64,000 nt of DNA from Piezodorus guildinii (taxonomy: Eukaryota > Arthropoda > Insecta > Hemiptera > Pentatomidae), in contig CM041292.1 of the NCBI GenBank assembly GCA_023052935.1, forward strand, positions 35,470,639 through 35,534,638. Direction: 5' to 3'. The first letter of the stretch is position 1, and each line of letters opens with the position of its first letter. The notes below the pieces were generated by a model. That model made no database searches. It was not told the DNA's origin and saw nothing but the letters and a program-made list of their open reading frames with translations. A program made the translations under genes and the position numbers. This document shows, piece by piece, positions 48,402 to 63,400 of this stretch.

Positions 48402-51400
48402 ATGGACGGAACGTCCATTATTACTCAAGTCACGCGTGATGAGGAACAATTAGGAAACTACTCCTCAGAGAGAGGTAATTAAAATGAAAACATTGTAGTT
48501 AGCTTTTACACCTGTTATAATTTCAATTCCGCCCTTTTGTCTGGGTTCCTTACAGCTATGGAATGTGTCACATTAAGAAAATCCATTTATTTGAATGGTC
48601 TCATGCCGTCATTTAACGTTCATAATTCTAGTGGGTGATTCCAAATGAGGTAAATATTTGTATGGTGTTAGTGAATATGTAAACATGCATTGCAACCTTG
48701 GATTCTTCTTGATATATTTGATGAATATATTCTTTTATTTTTCTTAGTAAGTAGTCATTCTGTAAGTAAAATCAATTGTTTTCAACTATTGAATGTAATG
48801 GGATGTCATTGAAAAGGCTATGTTAAATAATGTTTAACCATTGACTATACTTATTTTTGAAGTTCAAAATATGTTGTCTAGCTCATTGAAATGTGTTTTA
48901 TTTCAATGTTTCAGTTCAATTGCCTCGTGTGGACAGTGAGCTATGCTCTTCAGGTAATATTTTCCTTGATAACCTAAAATAATTACTTTCATTTTGCTTA
49001 TTTGTTCGCTATTGCTTCATTAATGATTATGGCCTCATTTGTTCGCAACTTATTTTGAAAATAATTAAATATATATTTAAGGATAGTAGTTTTTGTTGTA
49101 TCAGACCAAAGATTCCCAATGGGTGCAGTACCGCCCACCAGTAATCGTAGTAGTTTTAGGAGAATACTTATTATTGAATGATTATACAATTTTTATTACA
49201 AATTCTTTTGAGCAGTGTTATTACATTTTGAACAAGTAATTTAAACTAGATTTATCTGTTAATTAAGATATTATCTACTTTTCTTAAGAGAGGTTTTATC
49301 ATACTGAAAGAGGTTTCTAGACCAGTTTAAGAACTTCTGTATTTTTTATAAATATAAAGTTTTATTTTTACCCTTATCTGCATTCCTTGTTTCAAAATTA
49401 GTTATTTTAATGTTAATCAGCATTTTATTTTATGGGAATCTGTTTCTGTTAGTGTTACAAAAAATTGAAACATTTTTCTGATTTGTTTATTGAAATATGT
49501 TAGTTGGTTGAAATGATACTTTAAAAGGAAAAAAAAAATTGTGAGCTGTTAGTAAGAGAGTGTTGGTTGAATTATATATGATGGTTTCAATTTTTGGTTT
49601 TGAAATTTTAACCATTAAACATTTATGAAATTCTTGTTTTTGCTTTTGATTATTGTTATTGATTACTTTTCAAGTTTGTTAACTTATTTAACAATTGTTC
49701 ATCTATTAAGGTTGTTATCATCTTAAGGATGTAGTTTGTTATTTCTTTTTAAAGAGGTGTGGTTGTTGCATAACAAATTATCTCTTTAAATAAATCTGTT
49801 TTTATTAAACTTAATAATTGTTTTTTTAACCTTCAACATTATTACTTTTTTTAATGATATTTAACAAAAAAATATTAATCATTGATGTCTTTCTGCGTGC
49901 TATTGCTTTATTCACTGTTCATATTTTTACCTTTTATTTCATCTGTAAATACTTTTCCTCCTATCTAAAACTTCATTTATGGTTACACTACTAATGATAT
50001 CAAGAACCTAAGATTTGATTAACCTTCCATTGAACTTAGATTTCACTAATGTCATCCATTATATGAAATAATCTAGATGTAGTACGAAAACCTTTTTTAT
50101 ATTTTACAAATTAATGATCCCTGATATATAGCTATTCTCGTTTATATTGATGCCTATTATTTTATCAGTGTGTTTATATTCATCATAATCTACAATCTTT
50201 TATTTGTTGTTTTCTAGTTATGTTATGATGCATATTGTGTTTGTCGTATATAGCTATGTTAATATAGTTAGTTGGATAATAGATCTCAAAACATTTACTG
50301 TAAACATAAAGAATGGTAGAAAAAATAGTAAGGAATCATATAGCATGATTTAAATTATAAAAATATTTTTTTACAACGAAAATTCAATTGTAAGTTTTAC
50401 TATCTAACTGATAGTATTGCTAAAAATAAGTTATATACATTAAACAAAATATGAATTATAATAAACTAAAAAAAATAAGGTACATGTATATTACCAATAT
50501 AAAGAAATATATGATTTTTAAAGCTTTAAAATATACTTTGATTATCTGAGTTATATATTTCATTCCTAGCTTAAAATATTTTGTTTTAGAAAGTATACAT
50601 TTTTTTTTCTATTTATTAATATTTTCTGGATCAGCTTTTTTAATATTAGCTGAATGACATAAATATTTAATTTTAAACAAGTACTAAGGTATAAACATGT
50701 AACGTAATCTGATCCTATTTAATTAAATTTAAACTCATAAAAAAAAAAAATGTTTTCTATTAACATAAATTATTATAATATTTATTTAATTGTTAATCCT
50801 GTAGAATACTTCCTCATTTTTTAAATTTGTATTAATCCAGTGTAGATTAGTTTTATTTTTAAAAAATATATATATATATATAAAACAGATTTTCTTGTTG
50901 ATTGTTTCTGTCTTATCTGCATTGTAGTTTAAAAGGCCTGTTACATGTCTGTCTGAGGAAGCCCATTAATTAGGATAGGCCTAATTTTCTCTTAGCCTTC
51001 AGGAATTATTTCATTGGTTAGCATTAATAAGCCAATGTTCAGCTGTTCTATACATTTACCACTAAAACACAAGCATTAAGTTGTAGTTGAGGAACTATCA
51101 GAATTTTTCAGTTCATGCCAATTGACAAAATGAAATTATAAATAGCACTTAAAAATATAGTCAACTTCATTAGGGCTGATAATTAGTCCATATTACAAAT
51201 TAATTCATGGATGGTTTCTTTACCTGTTGATGGATTTCATCATTTTCACCACTTTCATTCTCCAAAAATTAAGTTAACTTGTTGAATTAACTCTAACTAT
51301 GCAAGTTTTTAATGGATCAAGTGTATTGGGTTCATGTTATACATTCATTCATAAATCAGGTTATACAATTTTTACTACTGCACAACACATCGTTTTATTT

Positions 51401-54400
51401 TAAAATTTAAAATCATTGTAATATTCTTTATCTGCTTTGTTAATTAAAATATTGAATATTGTTTAAATTCAAGTACAAGACATTTAAACGATGTTTGTAT
51501 TAATGCATGTTATATCAGCATTGGCTGTCAACTTATTGTCGTTTCTTAAACTATCTACTTGGTGTTTTTTTATGCTGCTTTTGACTTTCTTGTGTACGTA
51601 ATTGTGCCATCAGACATCTTCTCTTTTCGTTGTCTTGTATTTTTCTGCTATTCTGTTTTCCTCTTTTCAAAACTATACATGTTGCTTATTTCTTAAGTCT
51701 CATAGTATCTTAGTGTATATTATGATGGAATTGTTAATCCTCACGAACATGATGATTTAAGAATGTTAATTGATGTCAGATTGTATATATTCCATTTTTT
51801 CTGAATGCATCTAGATTACATTCCTCTTTTAAGAATATTAACTAGTATTGCTCTCAGCTTGACTACTTAGCTACCTGTTGAACCCTACAGTAGCTGTGAG
51901 CTGTGTTCTGAAATACATACAAATGGTATGTCTTTATTTTATAACATAATAGTTTTCATGATGCGAAAATTATTTGGTTGAGGCTATTACTTCTGAATAA
52001 TTTAAATATTTATGAAAAATTCGGAGTATGATGGTTTAGTTCATTAACTTTATATCAATTTTGAATTGGCTATGTCTCTCTTGTCTGTCAGAAGCTGTAT
52101 ATTTTGATTGAGTATAGTATACCTAGGAAATTAGTTAATTAGTAGCAATTTACATGTAAAAATTATTCAATAAAATCAAAATCGACAAAAATACAGAAAT
52201 TAAAGGATCGATTAGGTTAGTAACAAGGCAATTCCTTTTGGTATGTTCTATTTAATTTAGAATTAGAACAGGTGATACCTTAATATGTATTACATTAGAA
52301 AGATGATTAAGAAAAAAACACAAATTTAAATCTGGCTGGCAATATTTCAGTTCTAGAAAATTTGAGCAGCTGATGATTTGGTTCTGTTGAACGAAGAATT
52401 GAAATTTATATAAATAAATGCAATTATGCCAATGAAACCTAGTGAAGAGATATGGCTTAAATATGGGAAATAAAGATAAAGTATATTGTAGGTAGTAGAA
52501 ATGGTGGTGTTATGGATATATCAGGATACATACTGAGGAATTTAATTATTTAAGTTCAATGATAATACTGAAACAAAATAAAAGGAAAAAAAAATCTCTA
52601 TTCAAGAGGTAATAAAATCCAATTGTGTTTTATTTTTCAGTTGCAAAATTACTTAGTATGTGCCTTTTGTTAAGAAAGTTATTAAAAGTTGGAATTTACA
52701 TATTATTTTTCTTTCTACTGTTCTATTTATATTTAGAACATAGTCGCTAAATTTGAAGGAAGAATGCCTTAAGTTTTTGAAAACATGTTATTAAGATTAT
52801 TTGTCCGAAGAGGGATAAACTTATGGAGACTTTTGGAGTCAGCTCAATGTGCAATTTCAGAGCTTACAACTTGTCATTATAATGGAAGTGTAAGTATCAT
52901 GATCATTGCTACGGGCATGTAAGGTTGTGGAGCTTAGTGACAAACGGATCGCTAAAATGTTAATAAGCTCAGAACCTATTGGTTTGGTATGAGGGAGGTA
53001 GACTGATGCTAAAAATAAGATCATTAAGGTAAAAGTACTATTGCTTGATAGTTGACAACATTTGGTTTAGTTATTCAAATTATTTTTTTCCTTCCATTCA
53101 TTCATAGTGAGAAGACGTATGAATTTCTGAATATCTTCTCCTTTCCCCTATTCTTTAGTGTAATACAGGTATATTCAGCTGAGGTCTTGTTTTTTAATTG
53201 GTGTTTATCATCCATGTCTCATGTTTCAATTCCCCTTCTTGGAATGCCTTCTCCAGATTCAGAATTTTTATTATATCCTTAAAGTAACGTTTCCATTTCT
53301 TTAGAGTTGGTAGTTTTGCTTGACTCAGTACTTTCTGAATATATTTTCTTGTTTCCTCGGATTATGTTCCATATTCTTATCAATTTGGTTTTCTAATTTT
53401 TTACAGTTAGCTTAAAATTGTTTCAGACACAATATAACACTTCCAACTTCTATATTTTAACATTTTACTTTTACATTCATAGGAAGACAACTTTTAAACA
53501 TTTAACCCTCCCTCTATGTATAGATAAAATTTCACCTTTCACTGACGTAAAGTTGAACTTATCAGGTCCCTGTATTCGATGCTTATAAAGCTCATTAAGT
53601 TTGGAAGAAATATTTTGATCGCCAATAAATAAAATTGATATACTTTGAACTAATGTTGAAGACAGAGTCTACTCTGTTGTCTCGAGTGTTTTTGAGATCT
53701 TTTACCCAGATTAAAAACCAAGAATTAGGAGGCAGACCAATGAGAGGATATTCGTTAGGCTAAATCTAATTGAACCATTATCACTCACTTTGCCCGAATG
53801 GTGCCTGAGAAGTAGCAGTTATAAAGCAAAGGGTTCATAATTTTATCAATACTCATGCTTTATCATAAAACTATTCTTAATTAGCTCCATGTTTTTTTGA
53901 TTATTAAGTGAGAAATCTTGAAACAATGGACCTTGAAGTGCTTTGTTCTTCACTTAAAAAAAAAAAAAAATTGCAAAAAAAAAGAAGAAATATAATATTT
54001 TATTTAAAAATTTTAAATTTCCAGTTTTGTAACATGAATTTTAAATGTTAGGATAAATTTAACATTTCATGTAATTATTATGTGAAATTAACATAACTTT
54101 CTCTACATATAGCGATTTCATTGTTTAATAGTAAGAAAAATGACAACAAAAAACATACATAAAAGCAAATGAGTATCAACATAGATTACATAGAAAATTA
54201 AATGAAAGAAAGACTTAAGTTAGTGCACTAAAAATTAGTCTTTAAAAAGAATGTGTTTGGTAAGTCTGTGTATGTATCGTCTTATGGCTTGGTTATTGTA
54301 ATCAACTATTGTTTCTGTATTAGGGTTTTCAGAACTGTTTTAACGAAGAGAGAAGTTGTGGGTCTGGGAGTATGTGGGTTGTTTGATAGTTGAAAGTTCT

Positions 54401-57400
54401 AAATCATTTAGAATTTTGGTTATTTTTGTGAATCTAGGATAATCATTTATTATTCGCATTCATAAATTTGAATTTTTTTCTAATTTATTGTGATTAGTTT
54501 CACACATGTAGTTCCATACTGGAGAGGCGTACATTAATAATGGCTGTACAGATAAAAAAAATGTTAAATTATATACTATTTATTAAGGTTGCCCATTATT
54601 TGATTTTTTCTCCATAAATTGATAGATGGCTGTTGTTTTGTTTTTTTCAAATTTGATAGATTATATTTGTTGTTAAAGGTTGTTTTATTCTTTTCCTTAC
54701 AAACCGTTCTGCTCTATTCCCTTCTTCCATCTCTCAGAAAGCCTCATTATGCTATCTTTCCCAAATTATTGAGATTTACTTGTAAAATGTTCATAGAGGA
54801 AAGAGCTTAAGAAACACCCTAATATATTTTTTTATTATAGTTTTATCAATATTAATAACTATTTATTAATTATCATTATGAATACAGGGATAAAGAAGAG
54901 GGGGCGAGGTGGCGTGCTGCGGAGCCTCTTATGCTGCTTTGGAGGTGGTTCTACAGATGGTAGTAAGGGCTCCGGTGGTCCAGGAGATGCTGGGCGATAC
55001 TCACCTCCCCTCAGCCCTGGGTCCCCGAGGTTCCTCCTACCTCCGGTCAGGCACCAGGACATGCACAAAAAGTGCATGGTCATTGACTTAGATGAGACAC
55101 TTGTTCATTCATCTTTCAAGGTTAGAGTATAAGCATTCTTTGTGAAATGGTCATATTTGATCTTTTCATTATTACCATGTAATTAAAAAAAAAAAAATGA
55201 TGATATTTATACCTTTTGATGGGCAAGATCTAACCATTTAGTTCAAACTGCTATCAGTTTTTTTATAATAAAAATAGGTTAATTGGAAGAATGCAATATG
55301 ATAACAAATAATTAGTAGGTTTCTAAATCTTCCAAAACAGTTTATTACAGTAAATTTTAAAACGAGTTAACGTTTCACTGCCTTCCCCATCATCAGGACT
55401 CACTAAAATACATCAAATAATTATCAATTAACATTATAAGATAACTTTTTTTATATACTAATTAAAAACATTATCAAAAATATATATAACAATGTTACAT
55501 ACAAATTATATTACCTGAAAGTCGTTTAAAAATTAAAATATCCATTTTTAATTAAAATTTGTCAATAATTTATGTCAATAAAAATTGTTTTTAAAAAAAA
55601 TTAACACAAAGGATAAACACCCATCTAAACTGACATATTCTTTGGCCCCTAATGGATCAGGGTCATCCTATTCATTGCAGAAAGCATGCACTGATTTATT
55701 ATTAAATATAAGTCAATAAGGTAAGGTTTTAAAGTTTATTGTAATAAACTGTTTTGGAAGATTTAGGAAATTACTAATTATTTGTTGTCAGTTTTATTTG
55801 ATAGCATCATAAGATCGTAGGTTGATGTTCAAGATACTTCTGATTATTTTATTCTAAGTAAACCTGACTTTAAATACCTTTTAAAAAACTTTGAAGTAGT
55901 TGTCTCTACTCTCCCTCTCTAGTTGTTTTATAACACTGTTAGAGAAGAGGCAAGAAGTGATATATGAAAATGTGTGATGACAAAATGATAATGCGGAAGT
56001 TCTGTCGCACTGTCAGGTTTTGCCTGATATTTGACTGCATCTTTACAGTGATAACAGCCTATTGCCTAAAGTTAACATTAAGTTCCTGAAATATATTTTC
56101 TTAGGTTTTATCAGCCTTTTTAATATTATTATGTTCATTTTTTATGAAGTTAGTAATAACTGCCAGTAATAGAACGAACACCTGTTTTATCACTGCCATC
56201 CTGATTTGGTGTTACTACTATAACCGGCAATCATCATTGTATTAATCCTTATTTACTATCTATTTGATAAATAGATGACAGCAGTAAAGATACCATAATC
56301 TCAATTACGGTAATGATGTTATGCATCAATAACACTGCGGTTACTGGAACAGATTCATCACTTCTATAGACAGTGGTCGATAAATCACTTTAACTAACTG
56401 AAAGAAGAGAATGTTTTTAGAATTGTTTATACTATAATATATTTCACTCTTCATTATATATTTTATTATTAAGTACATTTAATTATTATTTTATCAATAA
56501 AATTTATTATATAAGTTTTTCATATGTTATTTTTATTTTAGTTGTTAGGAAAAATCATTTGGTTTCTCAGAGTGAATAAATTGAGCAATAATATTTGCTT
56601 TCAGATTAACTGTCAAACCTTTTGCTTTTACAGCCAATCAACAATGCTGATTTTGTAGTACCAGTAGAAATAGATGGAACTGTTCATCAAGTATATGTCC
56701 TGAAGAGACCTTATGTTGATGAATTCCTACAGCGGATGGGAGAACTGTATGAATGCATTCTCTTTACTGCCAGTCTTGCCAAGGTATTTCAACTGATCAA
56801 AATAAGCCTTATTCTAGTTTAGTAATATTGAATTAATGGGTTTTGGGGATATTATTTTATTATGATTTATGAAGAAATGTTTGTAATGATAGTATTTTGA
56901 CAAAAAATCTTTTCCATATTTCTCATTTAAGTATTTCTCTTCACGAAACATTCAATCGTTCACTATGTATCCTTCTGCACCCTTGTGTGGTGATATATAT
57001 CGATGAAAAGCCAGAGAAAGATATGAAGGACCAACCAAGACATTCTTATTATTTAATAATTAAAAAAGCAACTTGCCAAAATTGGGTTGCTGATCTGAAC
57101 TATTCTACTTGGGTTTTTTTTTTTCATATCTGTACGTACAAAATATATTTATTGGGTACTAGTCAGTTATAAGGGCCACAAGGAAATAGTGAAAAATCAA
57201 TCATTTGTTTTATTATATTCCACATGTTTCCTCATCAATATTCCTCTCCCCTATCAATAGTAATGAATACATTAAAAGATATTTCCAGAAAAATTAATAG
57301 TGAAGAAAGCGCATCAAATTTTCTTCAGGTGCATGGAATTATTCCAAACAGAAAATAATGTATTAACAATCATAACATGAAGATGCATTTTAGGGAATGT

Positions 57401-60400
57401 CTTAATTTGTGTTGCAATGTCAGAACATGTAGAGAAAAGAAAAGGATTAGAAGGATCAAGGTTAGATTTAGAAACAATTGTAAAATTTATTTATTGCTGG
57501 ATGTGTTTATTTATTTAACGTCCCTTTATGCTGCTGTGGTTAATCGGACGATGCTACAGTGGGAGTCCTAAATTTTGCTTATCCAGGTTTTATTAGGATA
57601 GGGATCTTTAACGAGTACCTGGCATCGCACAGGCTCAGGACCACCTTTTAACTAACGTCCCCTCCGAAGGACGGCATAACTAAGGATTTTTTATTTATTC
57701 TGGATTAAGGAATTGACTAATACCTGTAATATAATAGGAGCATCTGAATATGTCCAAAGACACATTTGTTGACTGTAGTGGTTATATGGAAGGAGATAAG
57801 CATGTTCTTAGAAGATTTAGAAGAAAGTGGGAAAGATCGTTGGTGAAAACCTGTGTGTGTTGAAATAGATGCAGTTTGTTATGTTGGGTACAACAAATAA
57901 AATATTGGCAGAGAATTGCCCCAGCAATGGGTGTGAGGTGCCTTTTCTTGATAAACAGGGCAATGCATTCCGGAGCTAGTTCCTGACAGAAGAGAAGAAA
58001 CTTTAATAGAAAAAAATAATAATAAATACAATAGAATGAGAAATTAAAAACAACTAATTTTGAACAAAAAAAAAAGTAGCAAGATATTCAGTCATTATAA
58101 TTACTGAGTTTTTATGATCAACAATCAAATTTAAAATCAACAAGCATCTATTTGGGATTATAGGTGTTGGAAAAGGAGATATTTTAATGTAGATAAGGAA
58201 GAAACATGACCTATATTGGAAGGAATGGAAATCCAGAATGCAGTGGAATGGGCAAGAAAGGATCAATCAAAGGCTTTAGTTCTGTGGGATGAAATATAAA
58301 GGTTGAAGTGGCGCGATCTTGTTTTCAGCAAGTGGACTGAGGATTTTATGGTTTGGCTGAGGAATGATCCGAGAAAGTACTGTCTGCGTGCGGAGGGGAG
58401 GAGCCACTTCACTTAGTAGAGGGGGGTCATTGGAGACCACCTTGAGATACCGAAAACAATTCATGATACGCTTCACCCTGTTTTCAAGTACCATAGAGTG
58501 GCCACCATAACACCACACACGTAGTCGAAGTGGAAGAAAATGAGTGAGGAGACCAGGATATTACATGTGGATTGAGGAAGAAGTTGATTGGAGCGATAGA
58601 AAAACTTTTCATGGAGCTTCCAGGATAGGGTTCGGTCAATAGTAATTCATAGGTTTACTAACTTATTGAATTAAGTATAGGTAGGTAAGGTGTTTTAGGG
58701 CGATAAATTTCTAGATTATTGAATTAAGTATGTTATTCGCTCATCATTTGATTGATTTTTCACTAGCTATTTAGATGTGGTCCTTACAACAAGTGTTGAA
58801 AAAGAGCTGAGCCATAAGGCTATAAGGCTCGAGCTTCCATGACTCCAATCGAGGCTCGAGCCTTCTGAGCCTTACAGCCTCACAGCAAAAGACTCGAGTC
58901 TAATCTCAACCTTTATGAAGCACTGTGATGGGCTTAATACATCTTAAATTTAAAGTTTTATATACAATTTTGCTGTATAATAATTGTCAAAATTTTCTGA
59001 AATTTCCCTTGAAATGAAAATTAGCATTTAGTTTTTTCTGCTTCTTCTTCTTCTTCTTCGTTCTTCCCTCAAATGGCGATGTCCGAGAGTAAAACTGTAA
59101 ACTCAATGGTCCTCTTGAGGTCCTCCAGATCACCATAGAGCTTAGTCACCAACTCGGTAGGTTTTGGCCAGATCTGCTTCCTAATGTCTTCTAGCTGAGG
59201 GCACGTCTGCAGGATGTGCTCTGCAGTCTGGTCACCAGTTCTACATCCACAAAGGAAGCTTCCCCCTATGCCAAACTTTTTATAGAGGTGTGCCCTCATC
59301 CTGTTATGGCCAGTTCTGAGCCTGAAGAGCACAACTTGTTCCTTTCTACTCATTTTGTAGTAGGTGTCTTCTGGGTCGCGATTCGGGTGCAGGTCATTCC
59401 ATTTAGCATTCACTGCAGCCCTATTTATTGATATCGCCTCCAGGAGGGTCTGGGTGCAGTTTGTTTGTGGTAGTGCTGCTCCTTCCTTTGCAAGATGGTC
59501 GGCTACTTCATTTCCGTACAGACCCCAGTGCCCTGGTATCCATTGCAGTACCACTTCACTGTACTGCAATTGTAGATATTCAATTTCTTCTACAAGAGTG
59601 TGAAGTCCTAGTTTTCTTTTTGACTTCAGGGCATGTAGTACAGGTTTTTTCTGCTTTTCTGGCTGCATGTTGTAAACGAATCAAAGGGTTTTCACCATTT
59701 CCAAAATTTTCCAACTATTTTCAGGTAACCTAATACGATAATCACCATATCGCTTCCCCCCGAATTTCCATTCGCTTTTCCGGCTCTATCTCTTGAACGT
59801 ATCAATGGATTTTCATCATTTTCTGATACGATAAGCAGCATGTATTTTTCCAAAAATTTGCATTCACTTTTCTGGCTCTATCTTGTAAATAAATAAATGG
59901 TGAAAACCCATTGATTCGTTGATGAGATAAAACGGGAAAAGCGAATGGAAATGTGAGGGGAAACAATATGATAATTATCATATCAGGTTACCCCAAAGTA
60001 TTCGGAAAATTGTGGAAACACTAAAAATCCATTTTTTCGTTTACAATATACAGCCAGAAAAGCAAATGAAAATTAGTGTGATTTTAAATGCTAATTTTCA
60101 TTTTAAGGGAAATTTAGAAAAACTTTGATGATCATTTTACAGCAAAATTGTCTAGAAAACTTTTGATTTAAGAAAATGTTTCAAGCCCATCACAGTGCTT
60201 CATAAAGGTTGAGATAAGACTCGTTATGAAGCTATAAGGCTCGAGGTTTTAGTTGAGGGCTCGAGCTTTCAGAGCTCGTGTCTCTGAGCCTTCAATAATC
60301 AAGCCTTTTTTTACAACACTTACACGCTAGAAGGCTCGATCCTTTTAGCTGAGGGCTTGAGCCTTTTAGCTGAGGGCTAGAGCCTCTGAGCCTTCAATTA

Positions 60401-63400
60401 GGTGAGCTTTTTTCACAACACTGCATAAAACTGTCTTGTACCATATATTAAATACATCAATTCTGTTGAATACATGTGAACTTTTAATCTGGCTAAATCA
60501 GATTTTTAAAAACATTAAAATTGCTCCTCAATGAAGGGATTACTGTAATTTCTCATCAAATAAATGTGTGTGTGTGTGTGCATTAAATCTCATAAAATCT
60601 TTTGCAGTATGCTGATCCCGTTGCTGATCTTCTTGACAGGTGGGGTGTTTTTAGGTGTCGACTCTTTAGGGAGTCTTGTGTCTTCCATCGTGGTAATTAT
60701 GTTAAGGATCTAAACAAGCTCGGAAGGGATCTTCAAAAAGTTGTTATCGTTGACAATTCACCAGCTTCATATATATTTCACCCTGACAATGCTGTAAGTT
60801 ATCAATTATTGTTTTATATACATTTTTTAAATGTGTTAATTTCAGTTCTTTGAGCATTAGTGGACTAAAATTATTAATTATAGCTGTCCTGATTGCTTTA
60901 TCTATTAATAGCACTGTTTCTAAGATTATATATGCTAATTATTATGGGCTCATTATATCTACATGACTGAGGTTTAATCATAATCACACAAGATTAAAAG
61001 AGAAGTTTCAGATCTTACTGTATTGCTTGCTCTGCACATTGAATACTTTAAAGTCTTTATATTTAAAGTGTTTCATATTTCTTCAAGGTTGTAGTTTATT
61101 TACAACACTTTTATTGGCATACAAAAATTGGCAAGAATAATACAAATATGATGAAATCAAAATCAGCAAAAATGGATTTCAGTTAGTGATGGGTTTTAGA
61201 GTGTATTAAATAACGTCTAAATATAAATGAGTTAAATTGTGAAGAGGAGTAGGAAAGAAGACTGAGAAGGTAAGAAATAGTATATCGGAAGCCTACAAAA
61301 CAAAGAAATTTAGCAAGATTAGAAGTCAGTCATAGGAGCATTTATCAAAATAAGTCAAGAGAGAAATCTTGAATCCATAAACTGTCCATTGAATAGTGAT
61401 CCAGTTCCTTGCTAGTGGGAGGTTTATCGCCTTATATTTAATCAAATATTGTGGAATAGCCTGAAGAAGTCGTATCAGTCTCCAGGAGGTTTCACCCAAG
61501 TGTTTAGCTATCATTAAACTACTACTGCAGAGTATGAAACTAAAGAATCGACAAGAAGATAAACATGGATATCCAAACATGCCATTCTTCAATCTCTTTA
61601 AAACTGAACTATGTCTGTAACTATCACTAACTTAGGTTAAGCAAACTGTGATTATGTTTGCATTTTTAATTCAGTAATTTCATTCCTTCGGTTTGTGTAT
61701 CCCCTGACAAAATAAATGCATACCTGAATATTTTTCATAAGGTTCTTGTGTTGTGATTTTTTATAAAGGTTTTTCATCTAACCTTGAAAATAACTAAAAC
61801 AAAAAATAATAAATAAATAAAAGGAAAGGTTATTACCATTTACATAAGCCAAAATTTTGTTCCTCTGTGGAAAATATTTAGTTCCTTTTTTTTTTTTTTT
61901 TCGAAAGGGAGTATAGTGTTTGCTTTTACAACCTATCATATTACTGAGTCACTGGATTAAGGTCAAGTTAATTAATTATTACTGGATTAAGACTCTATAT
62001 ACCAGTGGTTCCCAACAAAAAACGACCCCCTAAATGCTAATATTAGATATATATTATATTTAGATTTTTGCTGGGCTACACCGTATCTCATACATGACAT
62101 GTGCAATTTCTCTACCAAAACTGTATTCTGTTCATTGCCTAGTTGGTAAATGGAAAAGGAGAAAAATGAACCAGGCTATAGGATTTTACTTCAATCCGCG
62201 AAACATTGAATAACTGAAGGTTATGTTAAACGTGGCAGATAGTCCTAAATTTTTTAAAGAATTGCAAAGTCCTTCATTATGATGTCTTTCAAAGGGGACA
62301 TAAAATGGTGGTCCAGAGCCTGCGCTTAGTAAGGTAATTGTTTAGGATCCCCATTGTGGATAGAAAAATTTAGAGCTTCCACTTTAATATCATCCGATAG
62401 CCACAGTTGCATAAAATCACCTTAAGTGAAGAAAAATAACCTAAAATTAAAACTTAAAAAGTGGATATATATTCAAATATTCATAAAGATATCAAATATT
62501 GTTCATTATCTTAAGTGATACATTTGCCCTTTAAGTTCATCATTTTCCAAAATGTGACCAATTTTACGACCTGTGATTGTGGAGTAGGAAGTTTAACTTT
62601 CAGTAAACACTAGTAATTATATCATTTAGAATGTTAAATTTGTCTGTTTATAATGTGTGATTCTTATTAAAAGCTAAGGCTTCACAAATATTTTAGGTTA
62701 AAAAAAACAAAAAAACAAGTACCGCTACAACCCATGAAGAGTTTTGGGCTCAGTACATGTAGAGATTCGTACTGTTTCTAGGCCAACAGCCGTGCAATGA
62801 GGTAATTAAGCCGAGATCACATTCAGCCGCCAGGTTTTTCCCCATTTTTGGATACCCACTTGATTGAGGCTGGGTCTGCCCCAGGAGGGTCTCCATACCC
62901 CAGGATCGCCCTCTGGCTGAAATAACAGAATAAATATTCCGCCACAGCCGGGATTCGAACCCAGGACCTGGAGCACAGTAGACTAGCGCTCTACCCACTA
63001 GACCACGCTGCTCTGTATATTTCAGGTTATAGTAATTTAAAGTTATTTTATAATGAAATCTCGCGGACCTCATGGACATCGTCTGTAGACTCTCAGGACG
63101 CAAACCACAAGTTGGGAAACCCCTGCTATATATTAATGTTATGAAGAGAGATTGTAAAGTAAGATTGTTAGTATTTATACGGATGTATCATTTAACATTT
63201 ATTTATTTATTTTTCTTATCCTCCAACTTTATGTACAATAAATACATATACATTCTTAACCTATGTATATACAGTAATAACTGATATATACATTCTACGG
63301 CTTAGGCCTCGTTTTGCCCGTTGGCATTCTAAGGTTCATTTCACACTATACATAGTATGGGCTTGAGGAGAGGAGTGGCTTTGTGCCTTTGTTTAAGTAA

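Larger units (their letters stand above)
62003..63125. mobile_element. hAT-like element carrying two SINEs
   Basis: The left end CAGTGGTTCCCAAC and the reverse complement of the right end CAGGGGTTTCCCAAC form TIRs. Flanks CTATATAC (61995-62002) and CTATATAT (63126-63133) agree at 7 of 8. The interior has no transposase; it holds a truncated SINE-2 (~62248-62435) and a full SINE-1 (62705-63015). Phosphatase intron 5. Confidence 0.7.

Noticed and set aside
49095..49150. Another hAT terminus (GATTCCCAATGGGTGCAGTA)
   Set aside because: It resembles a hAT end, but I found no matching second terminus or TSD.
53052..53282. Possible coding on either strand near 53.1-53.3 kb
   Set aside because: A minus-strand stretch ([17 protein letters not shown]) looks protein-like, but stops follow at once and no family could be named.
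54878..55132. Phosphatase start at the ATG at 54878
   Set aside because: This ATG lies in the intron, spanning the acceptor AG at 54886-54887. Upstream exons at 48402 and 48915 give the family-typical N-terminus in phase.
59069..59668. 199-codon single-exon gene
   Set aside because: It is an RNase H fragment of a truncated LINE, bounded by a TSD, with its first codons coming from a foldback arm.
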